Of a stretch of DNA of 64,000 nt, positions 7,924-15,794 are shown in pieces. Every line of letters begins with the position of its first letter. The stretch's first letter is position 1. The notes under the pieces are model-generated. The model searched no databases. It worked only from the letters and a program-made list of their open reading frames with translations, and was not told where the DNA came from. Position numbers and translations under genes: made by a program. This stretch comes from Chloroflexota bacterium (GTDB taxonomy: Bacteria > Chloroflexota > Anaerolineae > DTLA01): positions 32,453-96,452 of the forward strand of contig JADBJK010000027.1 in assembly GCA_014874485.1 (NCBI GenBank), given 5' to 3'.

Positions 7924-8895
7924 TCATTCCGAAGTTTGTTGGTCTCGCCGTGGGTTCAGGTGCGTCGCACCTTGGTCCCCCACACGAGACGGAAGCGAAC
8001 CCAGCGCATCGGCTGGCGCGTTCTCCGATTTTGCGTCCTCATCCAGCACGCGGGTGAGGGCGCTGATGGCCACTTCCACCATCTTGGCGTCTGGCTCGCG
8101 CGTCGTGAGCCGCTGGAGCGCCAGGCCGGGCGCCGAAATCCAACTGACCCACCGCCGCGCCTGATGGTTGGCCGAGAACCGCAGCCACTCGTAGGACAGT
8201 GCCGCGATGACGGGGATGAGCAGGATTCGCGATGCGTAGCGCACGGGCCAGGATGGGCGTCCCAGAAACGCGAACACGAAGACGGAGACGACGGCCACCA
8301 CCAGCAGGAATGCCGTGCCACAGCGCGTGTGGGCTGTGGTGTGCGTTTGCACGGCTTCGGGGGTGAGGGGCGTGCCACTCTCGTAGGCGTTGACCGTCTT
8401 GTGCTCGGCCCCGTGGTAGGCGAACACGCGCTGGATGTCGGGGATGAACCCGATGGCCCACACGTAGGCGAGGAAGATTCCCAGGCGGACGATGCCCTCC
8501 AGCAGGTTGCTGACCAGCGCCGATGCGATGTATCGGTCCACCAGGTTGACGAGGGCCAGCGGGAGTACGAAGAACAGGCCGATGGCGAGGGCGAAGGATA
8601 CCGCAATCGTGCCCCAGGCGATGGGCCCGGAGAACTGCACATCTTCCTCGCCCAGGGCGACGTCGGCGGAGTACATGAGGCTGCGGATGCCCAAGACCAG
8701 CGTGTCCACAAGCATGGCGACGCCGCGCAGGAACGGGAGTTGGAGCGCACGGCTCTTGTGGAACCTGCTGGTGAGGGGTTCCGAGTGGACGATGATCTCG
8801 CCATCGGGTTTGCGCACTGCGACGGCCATGTTCTGCCGCCCCCGCATCATGACGCCTTCAATGACGGCCTGGCCGCCGTAGTGGTACTTTGACAT
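7924..8895 (-). CDS. DUF1385 (YqhQ-like) multi-pass membrane protein
   Basis: 323 residues from the ATG at 8895, with AAGGAGAAT nine bases upstream. The family signature is complete: YGGQAVIEGVMMRG at the start, RVFAYHGAEHKTVNAYE in the middle and HTRCGTAFL after it. Five or so hydrophobic segments follow (for example FALAIGLFFVLPLALVNLV). DUF1385 proteins are widespread and of unknown function; some annotations call them metal-dependent enzymes because of the conserved His and Cys. The last ~50 residues are polar and probably cytosolic. A good promoter lies immediately upstream. Confidence 0.88.
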   Translation of the reverse strand: MSKYHYGGQAVIEGVMMRGRQNMAVAVRKPDGEIIVHSEPLTSRFHKSRALQLPFLRGVAMLVDTLVLGIRSLMYSADVALGEEDVQFSGPIAWGTIAVSFALAIGLFFVLPLALVNLVDRYIASALVSNLLEGIVRLGIFLAYVWAIGFIPDIQRVFAYHGAEHKTVNAYESGTPLTPEAVQTHTTAHTRCGTAFLLVVAVVSVFVFAFLGRPSWPVRYASRILLIPVIAALSYEWLRFSANHQARRWVSWISAPGLALQRLTTREPDAKMVEVAISALTRVLDEDAKSENAPADALGSLPSRVGDQGATHLNPRRDQQTSE

Positions 8896-8931
8896 GCGCC
8901 GCGATTCTCCTTCTGTCCTAGACCTGCGCGG

Positions 8932-8961
8932 ATTGTACATGCATAGGCGGGGGAGTGTCAA
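8932..8961 (-). promoter_or_regulatory. Promoter of the DUF1385 gene
   Basis: On the minus strand, -35 TTGACA (8956-8961), 18 bp, -10 TACAAT (8932-8937). Confidence 0.75.
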
Positions 8962-8999
8962 TTCTGTTGCGGCGGCGTGGATGTCTGCCGATTCGGCCC

Positions 9000-9217
9000 C
9001 GAAGCAATCCCGGCAGGCTGGCATTCTGAGTGGCGAAGCCGCGAAGAATCTCGTCAACCGAGATGCTTCGCTCACAATGGCGTGAGAAGACACGTGCGAC
9101 GCACCTCCGAGGTGCGTCGCACGTGGGCCGACCGGATTGCTTCGCTTCGCTCGCAATGACAGGCAGAGGTGTCATTGCGAGGGTGTGCAGCGCCCGAAGC
9201 AATCCCCCGCAATGACA
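9000..9217. repeat. Dispersed palindromic repeat cluster (family A) with one 35-bp palindrome
   Basis: This fills the gap between the DUF1385 gene and the FG-GAP gene. It holds a decayed hairpin unit (about 9000-9085), a perfect 35-bp palindrome at 9091-9125 (17-bp arms CACGTGCGACGCACCTC around one base), and a unit pairing GATTGCTTCGCTTCGCTCGC with GTCATTGCGAGG (9135-9217). No gene is supported here; open frames through it are translations of the repeat. Confidence 0.85.
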
Positions 9218-9242
9218 GAACCGAGTCCGTCCAGCCTCGCAG

Positions 9243-9272
9243 TTGCGCGGCAGCGGGAGTTGCCGCTATACT
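9243..9272 (+). promoter_or_regulatory. Promoter of the FG-GAP repeat gene
   Basis: -35 TTGCGC (9243-9248), 18 bp, -10 TATACT (9267-9272), about 47 bases before the start codon. Confidence 0.6.
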
Positions 9273-9318
9273 GCGCGTGGCGCCCGTGGGTCGCAGGGGC
9301 TGCCCGTTGGAGGTCGGC

Positions 9319-11919
9319 ATGAGATTCCGCGCTCTCTCGTTGGCTCTGCTTCTGGCCGGGGTGCTCGCCGTCGGGTCGCAGGGCGAGGCGACGGACGCCC
9401 GTCCGGTGCTGGCGGCTGCGCTGCATTTCCCCGCGGGGCGCGCCCCCGTGGCCCTGCTGGGCCTGGATGCCAACGCGGACGGAATCCCTGACATCGTGGC
9501 GGCGGCCAGGGATGACGATAGCATCGCGTTCTTGCGGGGCGTCGGGAACGGCACGTTCCGCAGCGCCGTGCTTTCTCCGGCCTGCCCCGCCATCACGGCG
9601 CTGGCGTATGCGGATTTCAACCGCGATGGCCGCGTGGACTTGGCCTGCGTGGGCCAGACCGAGGAGGCGGTGCGCGTCCTGCAGGGCAGTGGTGCGGGCA
9701 CCTGGGCGCTGCGCGTGTCGTTGCCGCTGGAGGGGCTACCCGGCGGGGTGGCTGTGTCCGACGTGAACGGGGATGGGCGGGCCGATGTGGTCGTGTCGGT
9801 CCCCGGTGGCGGCAAGGTGGTCGTCTTCCCTGGGCGCGGCGACGGCACGTTTGCGACCGGGCTGGTCGTGGAAGTGTCGCCGGGGGTGGCCGATGTTGCG
9901 CTCGCGGACTTTGACGACGACGGGGTTGTGGACATGGCGGCGGCGATTCCCACCGCGGGCCGCATATCCCTGCTCGCAGGGACGGGTTCTGGCTCGTTTG
10001 CGCCGGCGGGCGCTCTCCTCGCGTCGCCGGGCTTGCATGGCCTCGTTGCTGCCGATGCGAACGCGGATGGTCATGTGGACCTGGTGGCGGTGGATTCGGC
10101 AACCGACCGGGTGTTCTGGTGGCGCGGCCTCGGCGACGGGACCTTTGCCGAGCCGCTCTACGCACTGGCGGACCGAGAGCCGATGGGTGTGGCCGTGGGC
10201 GACGTGAACGGGGACGGTTTGCCGGACCTGCTCACCGCGAACGCTGCGGGGCGGACGCTGTCGGTTGTCCACTCCTCGGCCGGGGGGCTGGGCGTGGCAT
10301 CTCATGTGCCTGCGGGCGAAACCCCGGCGGCGGTGGCCCTGGCCGACTGGAACCGCGACGGGTGGCTGGACGCGGCGGTGGCCGACGCCTCGCGGGACAG
10401 GGTTGTGCTCTTCCTGGGCGATGGCGAGGGCGGGCTGGCATCCGCGCGCAGGTATCCGGTCGGCGACGGGCCGGTTGCCGTGCGGCTCGCGGACGTGGAT
10501 GGGGATGCTTGGCCCGACGTGCTGGTGCTCAACAGCCAGGGCCGGACGTTGACGTTGTTTCGGGGCAGGGGAGTTGGCGGGCTTGAGCCGTGGGCCGCGC
10601 TGGGCACCGGCAGTTATCCCCGCGATGTCGTCGCCGGCGATTTCAACCGCGATGGGCGGGCGGATGTCGTCATCGCCAACATGGGGAGCGGGGATGTGTG
10701 GGCATATTTCGCCACCGCCGATGGCACCTGGGATGGGCCGCGCACGACTTTCCTGTCCGGGTGGCCCGAAGGACTGGCGGCAGGCGACTTCAACGGCGAT
10801 GGCAACCCCGATTTGCTCGTGGGCGACACGTTGGCCGATGCCGTGCGGGTGCTGTACGGCACAAGCGGCGGCGATTTCCACGAGGGCGCGCTGCAGTACG
10901 CGGCCGGGCCCGACCCCCGACATCTGGCCGTGGCCGACCTGAACCGCGACGGCAGCCCGGACGCCGTGGTGGGGTGCGAGGCCGGGCAGCAGATCACCGT
11001 GTTGCTCGGCACGTCGGCGGGGACGTTTTTGAAGTCCGCATTGCCCGCCGGCGGGCGGGTTGGCGGGCTGGATGTGGGCGATGTCAACGGCGATGGCGTG
11101 CCCGACATCGCCATTGCGCTTCGGGACGCGGGCCAAGTGGGGATTCTGCTGGGCAACGGGAATGGCTCGTTCGGAACGATGCGCAAGTTCGGCGTTGGCG
11201 CGGACCCGACGGGGATTGTCCTCGCCGATGTGGACGGCGACGGTGCGCTGGACGTGGCGACGGCGAACCGAGGTTCGGGGAGCGTCAGTGTGCTTCTGGG
11301 GGACGGGAGCGGCGGGTTCGGCGGCCCGCAGGATTACGAGGCCGGGCTGTGGCCGGCGGACGTGGGCGCAGCGGATGCGGACCGCGATGGCGATGCCGAT
11401 GTCTTCGCGGCCGACGCCCACAGCGATGCATTGTGGGCGCTGGTGAGCACGGCGGCGCCACACCCCCGCGTGTTCAAAGGCGACTTGCTGGATCCCATCC
11501 GCGCGGGCGACAATCAGCGCTACTTCATCACCGTAACGAACCTGCGGCGCGTGCCGATCACGCAGGTGGTGCTCACTGACACGCTGCCCCCGGGCCTGGA
11601 TTTCGTGAGCGCGGACTCGGGCGGCGTGGGGCAGTGGGGCAATCCCATCGTTACGTGGAATCTGGGCACGTTTGGGCCGGGCGAGGAGCGGACGATTCGC
11701 CTGGTCGCGCACACCCGCTCGTCGCTGGCGGGCGGGTCGGTGTTCACGAACACAGTGGTGCTGGCCTGCGCCGAGTGTGTCCCGACGACGGCGCGGGCGG
11801 ATACGACGGTGCTGGCCCCGACCCCGACGCCTAGCCCCACGCCTACGGCGTCGCCCGTGCCCACGCGCGTGCCGGTGTCGCATTGGCTTCGGCTGCCGGT
11901 GATTTGGGTGGGCAAGTGA
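9319..11919 (+). CDS. Secreted FG-GAP/VCBS-repeat protein with DUF11 domain
   Basis: 866 residues. The ATG at 9319 follows GGAGGT and opens a signal peptide (MRFRALSLALLLAGVLAVGS). Fourteen consecutive units of the form 'v..aDvNgDG.pDl..a......v..l' follow, spaced about 50 residues, each with a calcium-binding DxNxDGxxD loop. This number fits two seven-bladed propellers. After them comes a DUF11-type beta-sandwich (ITVTNL...LTDTLPPGLDF), then a Pro/Thr linker (PTPTPSPTPT) and a short tail ending LRLPVIWVGK. It should be exported and may bind surface or matrix ligands; no enzymatic motif is seen. The tail resembles C-termini common in Chloroflexota secreted proteins. Confidence 0.88.
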   Translation: MRFRALSLALLLAGVLAVGSQGEATDARPVLAAALHFPAGRAPVALLGLDANADGIPDIVAAARDDDSIAFLRGVGNGTFRSAVLSPACPAITALAYADFNRDGRVDLACVGQTEEAVRVLQGSGAGTWALRVSLPLEGLPGGVAVSDVNGDGRADVVVSVPGGGKVVVFPGRGDGTFATGLVVEVSPGVADVALADFDDDGVVDMAAAIPTAGRISLLAGTGSGSFAPAGALLASPGLHGLVAADANADGHVDLVAVDSATDRVFWWRGLGDGTFAEPLYALADREPMGVAVGDVNGDGLPDLLTANAAGRTLSVVHSSAGGLGVASHVPAGETPAAVALADWNRDGWLDAAVADASRDRVVLFLGDGEGGLASARRYPVGDGPVAVRLADVDGDAWPDVLVLNSQGRTLTLFRGRGVGGLEPWAALGTGSYPRDVVAGDFNRDGRADVVIANMGSGDVWAYFATADGTWDGPRTTFLSGWPEGLAAGDFNGDGNPDLLVGDTLADAVRVLYGTSGGDFHEGALQYAAGPDPRHLAVADLNRDGSPDAVVGCEAGQQITVLLGTSAGTFLKSALPAGGRVGGLDVGDVNGDGVPDIAIALRDAGQVGILLGNGNGSFGTMRKFGVGADPTGIVLADVDGDGALDVATANRGSGSVSVLLGDGSGGFGGPQDYEAGLWPADVGAADADRDGDADVFAADAHSDALWALVSTAAPHPRVFKGDLLDPIRAGDNQRYFITVTNLRRVPITQVVLTDTLPPGLDFVSADSGGVGQWGNPIVTWNLGTFGPGEERTIRLVAHTRSSLAGGSVFTNTVVLACAECVPTTARADTTVLAPTPTPSPTPTASPVPTRVPVSHWLRLPVIWVGK

Positions 11920-12008
11920 AACACGGCCCGCCTGCGCGGGAGGTGCAACCTCAGCAGAGCGGGTTCCATGTTGTGTTGGTAAGTTCATACAGACAGATAC
12001 CCTGCCGC

Positions 12009-12082
12009 GTCATTGCGAGCGAAGCGAAGCAATCCCGCGCTCGCACAGAGATTGCTTCGGGGCTTCGCCCCTCGCAATGACA
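12009..12082. repeat. Dispersed palindromic repeat (family A), single copy
   Basis: GTCATTGCGAGCGAAGCGAA is answered by an inverted GGGGCTTCGCCCCTCGCAATGACA around 12040-12082 in imperfect form. It lies downstream of the FG-GAP gene and may act as its transcription end. Confidence 0.7.
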
Positions 12083-12129
12083 GCGCTCCCCCGACCGAAG
12101 GCGAAACCGAATCGGCGGAGGCCCGATTT

Positions 12130-12158
12130 TTGCATTGGCGGCGGATTTGTGCTATCAT
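12130..12158 (+). promoter_or_regulatory. Promoter of tRNA-Gln
   Basis: -35 TTGCAT (12130-12135), 17 bp, -10 TATCAT (12153-12158), 11 bases before the tRNA. Confidence 0.7.
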
Positions 12159-12169
12159 AGGTGCGGTTC

Positions 12170-12240
12170 TGGGGGATCGTCTAGCGGCAAGACAACTGAC
12201 TCTGGATCAGTCGACCCAGGTTCGAATCCTGGTCCCCCAG
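12170..12240 (+). tRNA. tRNA-Gln (anticodon CUG)
   Basis: Acceptor TGGGGGA pairs with TCCCCCA, the anticodon loop is CTCTGGA (anticodon CTG), and the T arm contains GGTTCGAATCC. The weak first pair and the TGGGGGAT start are typical of tRNA-Gln. CCA is not encoded. The cognate synthetase gene glnS starts 730 bases downstream on the same strand, beyond a repeat array. Confidence 0.93.
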
Positions 12241-12318
12241 CCTGATGCAGTGTCCGGCTGGCAGAAGGCGATTCTGCGAGTCGGATTTTTGTTATGGCGC
12301 AGCGACCCCGCTAGGCGT

Positions 12319-12864
12319 GAGATTGCTTCGCTTCGCTCGCAATGGCGGATGATGGGGTGTCATGGGCACGTGCGACGCACCTCCGAGGTGCGTCGCACGT
12401 GGGGCCGACTGGATGACTTCGCTTCGCTCGCAATGACAGGTAAGGGTTGTCATTGCGAGGGGCGAAGCCCCGAAGCAATCCCCGGGGTGCGAGATTGCTT
12501 CGCTTCGCTCGCAATGGCGGATGATGGGGTGTCATGGGCACGTGCGACGCACCTCCGAGGTGCGTCGCACGTGGGGCCGACTGGATGACTTCGCTTCGCT
12601 CGCAATGACAGGTAAGGGTTGTCATTGCGAGGGGCGAAGCCCCGAAGCAATCCCCGGGGTGCGAGATTGCTTCGCTTCGCTCGCAATGGCGGATGATGGG
12701 GTGTCATGGGCACGTGCGACGCACCTCCGAGGTGCGTCGCACGTGGGGCCGACTGGATGACTTCGCTTCGCTCGCAATGACAGGCAGAGGTGTCATTGCG
12801 AGGGTGCGAAGCACCCGAAGCAATCCCCGGGGTGCGAGATTGCTTCGCTTCGCTCGCAATGACA
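12319..12864. repeat. 172-bp tandem array of family A palindromes
   Basis: Three near-identical units begin at the GATTGC of 12321, 12493 and 12665 (spacing 172, 172), and a partial fourth begins at 12838 (spacing 173). Each unit carries a perfect 35-bp palindrome (12367-12401, 12539-12573, 12711-12745) and an inverted pair built on TTCGCTTCGCTCGCAATGAC. The third unit differs by small changes near its end. The array fills most of the 732-base gap between tRNA-Gln and glnS. No coding is supported; the frames through it are the repeat itself. Confidence 0.93.
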
Positions 12865-12888
12865 AGATGGACGCTTCGGCAGCGCCGC

Positions 12889-12917
12889 TTGATTCCGGGG
12901 CAACTCCATGCTATAGT
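12889..12917 (+). promoter_or_regulatory. Promoter of glnS
   Basis: -35 TTGATT (12889-12894), 17 bp, -10 TATAGT (12912-12917). It lies just after the repeat array and 55 bases before the start codon, so glnS need not be co-transcribed with tRNA-Gln. Confidence 0.75.
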
Positions 12918-12972
12918 ATGCGCGCGGCGGTATGAGCCGGCGCAACCCTGCGCGCAACGAGGGAGTGAATCC

Positions 12973-14673
12973 ATGGCAACGACAAACGAGTCTCCTGTCC
13001 CATCCAATTTCATCCGAGACGCCATTGAGGAGGACTTGCGCACGGGCAGGTTCACCTACGTGCGCACGCGGTTCCCCCCGGAGCCGAACGGCTACCTCCA
13101 CATCGGCCACGCCAAGGCCATCTGCATTGACTTCGGCATGGCCGAGGAGTTCGGCGGCCAGTGCAACCTGCGATTTGACGACACGAACCCGGTCAAGGAG
13201 GAGTCGGAGTACGTAGAGGCCATCAAGCGCGACATCCGCTGGCTGGGGTTTGACTGGGGCGACCGCGAGTACTACGCCTCCGACTACTTTGAGCAGTTGT
13301 ACGAATGGGCCGAGCAACTCATCAAAGAAGGCAAGGCCTACGTGGACAGCCTCAGCGAGGAGGAGATCAAGGAGTACCGCGGCGCGTTCGGCATCCCCGG
13401 CAAGGAAAGCCCGTACCGGAACCGTTCCGTGGAGGAGAACCTGGACCTGTTTCGGCGGATGCGTGCGGGCGAGTTTCCCGACGGCGCGCATGTGCTCCGC
13501 GCGAAGATTGACATGGCGTCGGGCAACATGAACCTGCGCGACCCCATCATGTACCGAATCCGCCACGTGTCGCACCATCGCACCGGCGACAAGTGGTGCA
13601 TATACCCGCTGTACGACTGGGCGCATGGGCAGTCCGACTCCATTGAGGGCATCACCCACTCGCTGTGCGACCTGGCCTACGAGGACCATCGGCCACTGTA
13701 CGACTGGTTCCTTGAGCAACTGGGCATCCACCACCCTCGGCAGATTGAGTTCGCGCGGCTCAACCTGAGTTACACGGTATTGAGCAAGCGGCTGCTGCTG
13801 CAACTGGTGGAGGCCGGGCACGTCAGCGGCTGGGACGACCCGCGCATGCCGACCCTCGCGGGGATGCGCCGCCGTGGCTACACCCCAGAGGCCATCCGCA
13901 CCTTCTGCGACCGCATCGGCGTGGCCAAGAACGAGAGCATCGTGGACATCTCGCTGCTGGAGCACTACGTGCGAGAGGACCTGAACAAGCGGGCGCAGCG
14001 CGTGATGGCGGTCCTGCATCCGGTGCGGCTGGTCATCACGAACTACCCCGAGGACAAGGTGGAGTACGTGGAGGCGGTGAACAACCCCGAGGACCCCGCT
14101 GCCGGGACGCGGTTGGTGCCCTTCTCCCGTGTGCTGTACGTGGAGCGCGACGACTTCCGCGAGGACCCGCCCAAGGGGTGGTTCCGGCTTTCGCCCGGCC
14201 GCGAGGTGCGTTTGCAGCATGCGTACTACGTAACGTGCCGGGAAGTGGTGAAGGACGCATCGGGCGAGGTTGTGGAACTGCGCTGCACATATGACCCCGA
14301 GACGCGGGGCGGGCGCTCGGCGGATGGCCGCAAGGTGCCGGGCACGCTCCACTGGGTGTCGGCGGCCCACGCCCTGGATGCGGAGGTGCGCCTGTACGAC
14401 TACTTGTTCACCAAGCGCGACCCCACCGAGGTGGAGGAGGGGAAGGACTTCAAGGAGTACCTGAACCCCAACTCGCTGGAGGTGGTGCGCGGGTGCAAGG
14501 TGGAGCCGAGCCTGAAGGGAGCCGCGCCCGGAAGCCGTTATCAGTTCTTGCGGGTGGGCTACTTCTGCGTGGACCCGGATTCCACCGACGAACGGCTCGT
14601 GTTCAATCGCACCGTGGGCCTGCGGGATACGTGGGCGAAACTGGAGCAGTCCCTGGGCAAGGGCAAGGCGTAG
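12973..14673 (+). CDS. glnS: Glutaminyl-tRNA synthetase
   Basis: 566 residues, close to the ~554 of E. coli GlnRS. The ATG at 12973 has GAGGGAG upstream. The class I signature HIGH is in [14 protein letters not shown] (residues ~37-50), and the KMSKS equivalent is VLSKR in [22 protein letters not shown] and the LRFDDTNP block are typical of GlnRS rather than GluRS. The two C-terminal beta-barrels are present. It charges tRNA-Gln directly, whereas many bacteria use GluRS plus the GatCAB amidotransferase; bacterial GlnRS derives from a eukaryotic-type gene by transfer. A hairpin terminator follows. Confidence 0.96.
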   Translation: MATTNESPVPSNFIRDAIEEDLRTGRFTYVRTRFPPEPNGYLHIGHAKAICIDFGMAEEFGGQCNLRFDDTNPVKEESEYVEAIKRDIRWLGFDWGDREYYASDYFEQLYEWAEQLIKEGKAYVDSLSEEEIKEYRGAFGIPGKESPYRNRSVEENLDLFRRMRAGEFPDGAHVLRAKIDMASGNMNLRDPIMYRIRHVSHHRTGDKWCIYPLYDWAHGQSDSIEGITHSLCDLAYEDHRPLYDWFLEQLGIHHPRQIEFARLNLSYTVLSKRLLLQLVEAGHVSGWDDPRMPTLAGMRRRGYTPEAIRTFCDRIGVAKNESIVDISLLEHYVREDLNKRAQRVMAVLHPVRLVITNYPEDKVEYVEAVNNPEDPAAGTRLVPFSRVLYVERDDFREDPPKGWFRLSPGREVRLQHAYYVTCREVVKDASGEVVELRCTYDPETRGGRSADGRKVPGTLHWVSAAHALDAEVRLYDYLFTKRDPTEVEEGKDFKEYLNPNSLEVVRGCKVEPSLKGAAPGSRYQFLRVGYFCVDPDSTDERLVFNRTVGLRDTWAKLEQSLGKGKA

Positions 14674-14708
14674 CCCAAGGGCCTGGGGCAGTGCTTGCTG
14701 TGATGTCA

Positions 14709-14744
14709 ACGCCACCGACTGCGGATGTCAGCCGGTGGCGTTTT
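14709..14744 (+). terminator. Rho-independent terminator of glnS
   Basis: CGCCACCG (14710-14717) pairs with CGGTGGCG (14733-14740), followed by TTTT. Confidence 0.8.
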
Positions 14745-14785
14745 CATAGGGGGCCGGCCCCCGACCTGAAGACGGAGGCACGCTC

Positions 14786-15400
14786 ATGGCAAAGGCAAGG
14801 AGGCTTAAGAACGCATGGGTGCTCTGGGTCATCGCGCTGGCGACCGTTGGGATCACGGTGGCCGCGGAGTTGACCGCGCCCGTGGCCAACCCGCTGGGGG
14901 CAGCGATCCGCGGGTTGGCGCTGACCGGCTACCAGTTGATCTTCTGGGCCATTGTGTCGTCGGCATACGTGCCCCAACTGGTGCGCTTCTTCGGCAGGCC
15001 GTTCATCAAGATCCATCACCTTGCGTCCGTAACGGGCCTGGTGTGCATCACGCTGCACCCGATTTTGGTGGCGGTGGACAGCCGAAGCGCGGGCGTGTTC
15101 CTGCCGCGGTTTGACTCGGTGCAGGTGTTCCTGCAACTGGGCGGGCGGCCGGCGTGGTACCTCATCGCCCTGGCGGTCGCGGCGGCTCTGCTGCGGCAGC
15201 GCCTCGGCGCGGGATGGCGGGCGGTGCACATGGCGAACTACGTGGCGTTCGCCCTGGCGACGGCCCACGCGAACCTGCTGGGCGGCAACTTCCAATCGCC
15301 CGTGCTGCGCGTCGGGTCATGGGTTCTCCTGGCCGCAATGGTGGCCGCCTTCGCACGGAGGCGATTCGTGGCAAGGCGCAGCGCCCGCCGCAAGGCATGA
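14786..15400 (+). CDS. Ferric-reductase-like heme-binding membrane protein
   Basis: 204 residues with about six hydrophobic segments. The pattern matches the ferric-reductase-like transmembrane domain (the MsrQ/YedZ superfamily fold). His pairs sit in adjacent helices, IKIHHLASVTG and CITLHPIL in one half and AVHMANYVAFALATAHAN in the other, suited to bind b-type heme across the membrane. There is no attached flavin domain, so a partner would be needed for electron input; none is adjacent. The N-terminus is basic (MAKARRLKN) with ACGGAGG upstream. It lies 112 bases after glnS, behind its terminator, so it is probably a separate unit, but no clear promoter was found. Confidence 0.65.
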   Translation: MAKARRLKNAWVLWVIALATVGITVAAELTAPVANPLGAAIRGLALTGYQLIFWAIVSSAYVPQLVRFFGRPFIKIHHLASVTGLVCITLHPILVAVDSRSAGVFLPRFDSVQVFLQLGGRPAWYLIALAVAAALLRQRLGAGWRAVHMANYVAFALATAHANLLGGNFQSPVLRVGSWVLLAAMVAAFARRRFVARRSARRKA

Positions 15401-15453
15401 GCACAAGGGAGCAAGTTCGCACGAAATTTTAAACTCCGCTTTGCGCGGGGCTC

Positions 15454-15482
15454 TTGACAGGGCTTCGCGCATGCGCTACACT
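15454..15482 (+). promoter_or_regulatory. Strong promoter of the secreted nucleotidase gene
   Basis: -35 TTGACA (15454-15459), 17 bp, -10 TACACT (15477-15482). It predicts a transcript start near 15489 and a leader of about 300 bases. Confidence 0.75.
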
Positions 15483-15488
15483 TCTAGT

Positions 15489-15794
15489 GAGCTCCGTGAG
15501 GGGCGCGGGCAGAGGATTCCATCGCTTCTTGAGCGGGCCTCTGGTTTGGGTCATGAGCGTGTCGCCGCGAAGGGCACGACTACTGGACCTGCTGCACCCC
15601 AGCCCATCGGCAACGCACGCTCTCCGTGGTCTGCGTCGTCGTGCTCGTCGCACAGCGGCATCGCTGCAGCGGCAGAAAGGAGGTGAGACCAGGGCTTCGA
15701 TTGTGTACCCTCGGGACGCCCCGCCTTGTTGGCGGCGTACCCCCCAGAATCGCGTGTATCCCCCGTTTGTTCATACGCGGAAAGGAGGTTCCGT
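15489..15794 (+). promoter_or_regulatory. Long 5' leader of the nucleotidase gene, function unknown
   Basis: About 306 transcribed bases precede the start codon. The leader is GC-rich with several short inverted repeats and contains two strong ribosome-site sequences: AAAGGAGGT near 15677-15685, with no ATG behind it, and AAAGGAGGT at 15781-15789, which serves the main gene. One open frame spans the whole leader and stops at TGA 15796-15798, overlapping the main ATG. I could not match it to a known riboswitch class. It could be a structured regulator, a coupled leader peptide or neither. Confidence 0.4.

Noticed and set aside
9736..11988. A 750-codon minus-strand frame opposite the FG-GAP gene
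   Set aside because: Antisense shadow; repeated composition follows from the DxNxDG codons on the other strand.
12319..12864. The tandem array considered as a CRISPR array
   Set aside because: Unit length is 172 bp, whole units repeat with no unique spacers, and there are no cas genes.
12311..13055. Frames whose proteins read like SLRAKRSN or CHCERSEAI
   Set aside because: These are translations of the family A palindromic repeat, not genes.
12793..14715. A 640-codon minus-strand frame opposite glnS
   Set aside because: Antisense shadow of glnS, including translated repeat sequence; no domain content.
14749..14762. GGGGGCCGGCCCCC palindrome before the ferric-reductase-like gene
   Set aside because: Too short and GC-driven to assign a regulatory role.
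15489..15794. The nucleotidase leader considered as a cyclic-di-GMP, SAM or cobalamin riboswitch
   Set aside because: The conserved core sequences of these classes are not seen; kept only as an unknown leader.
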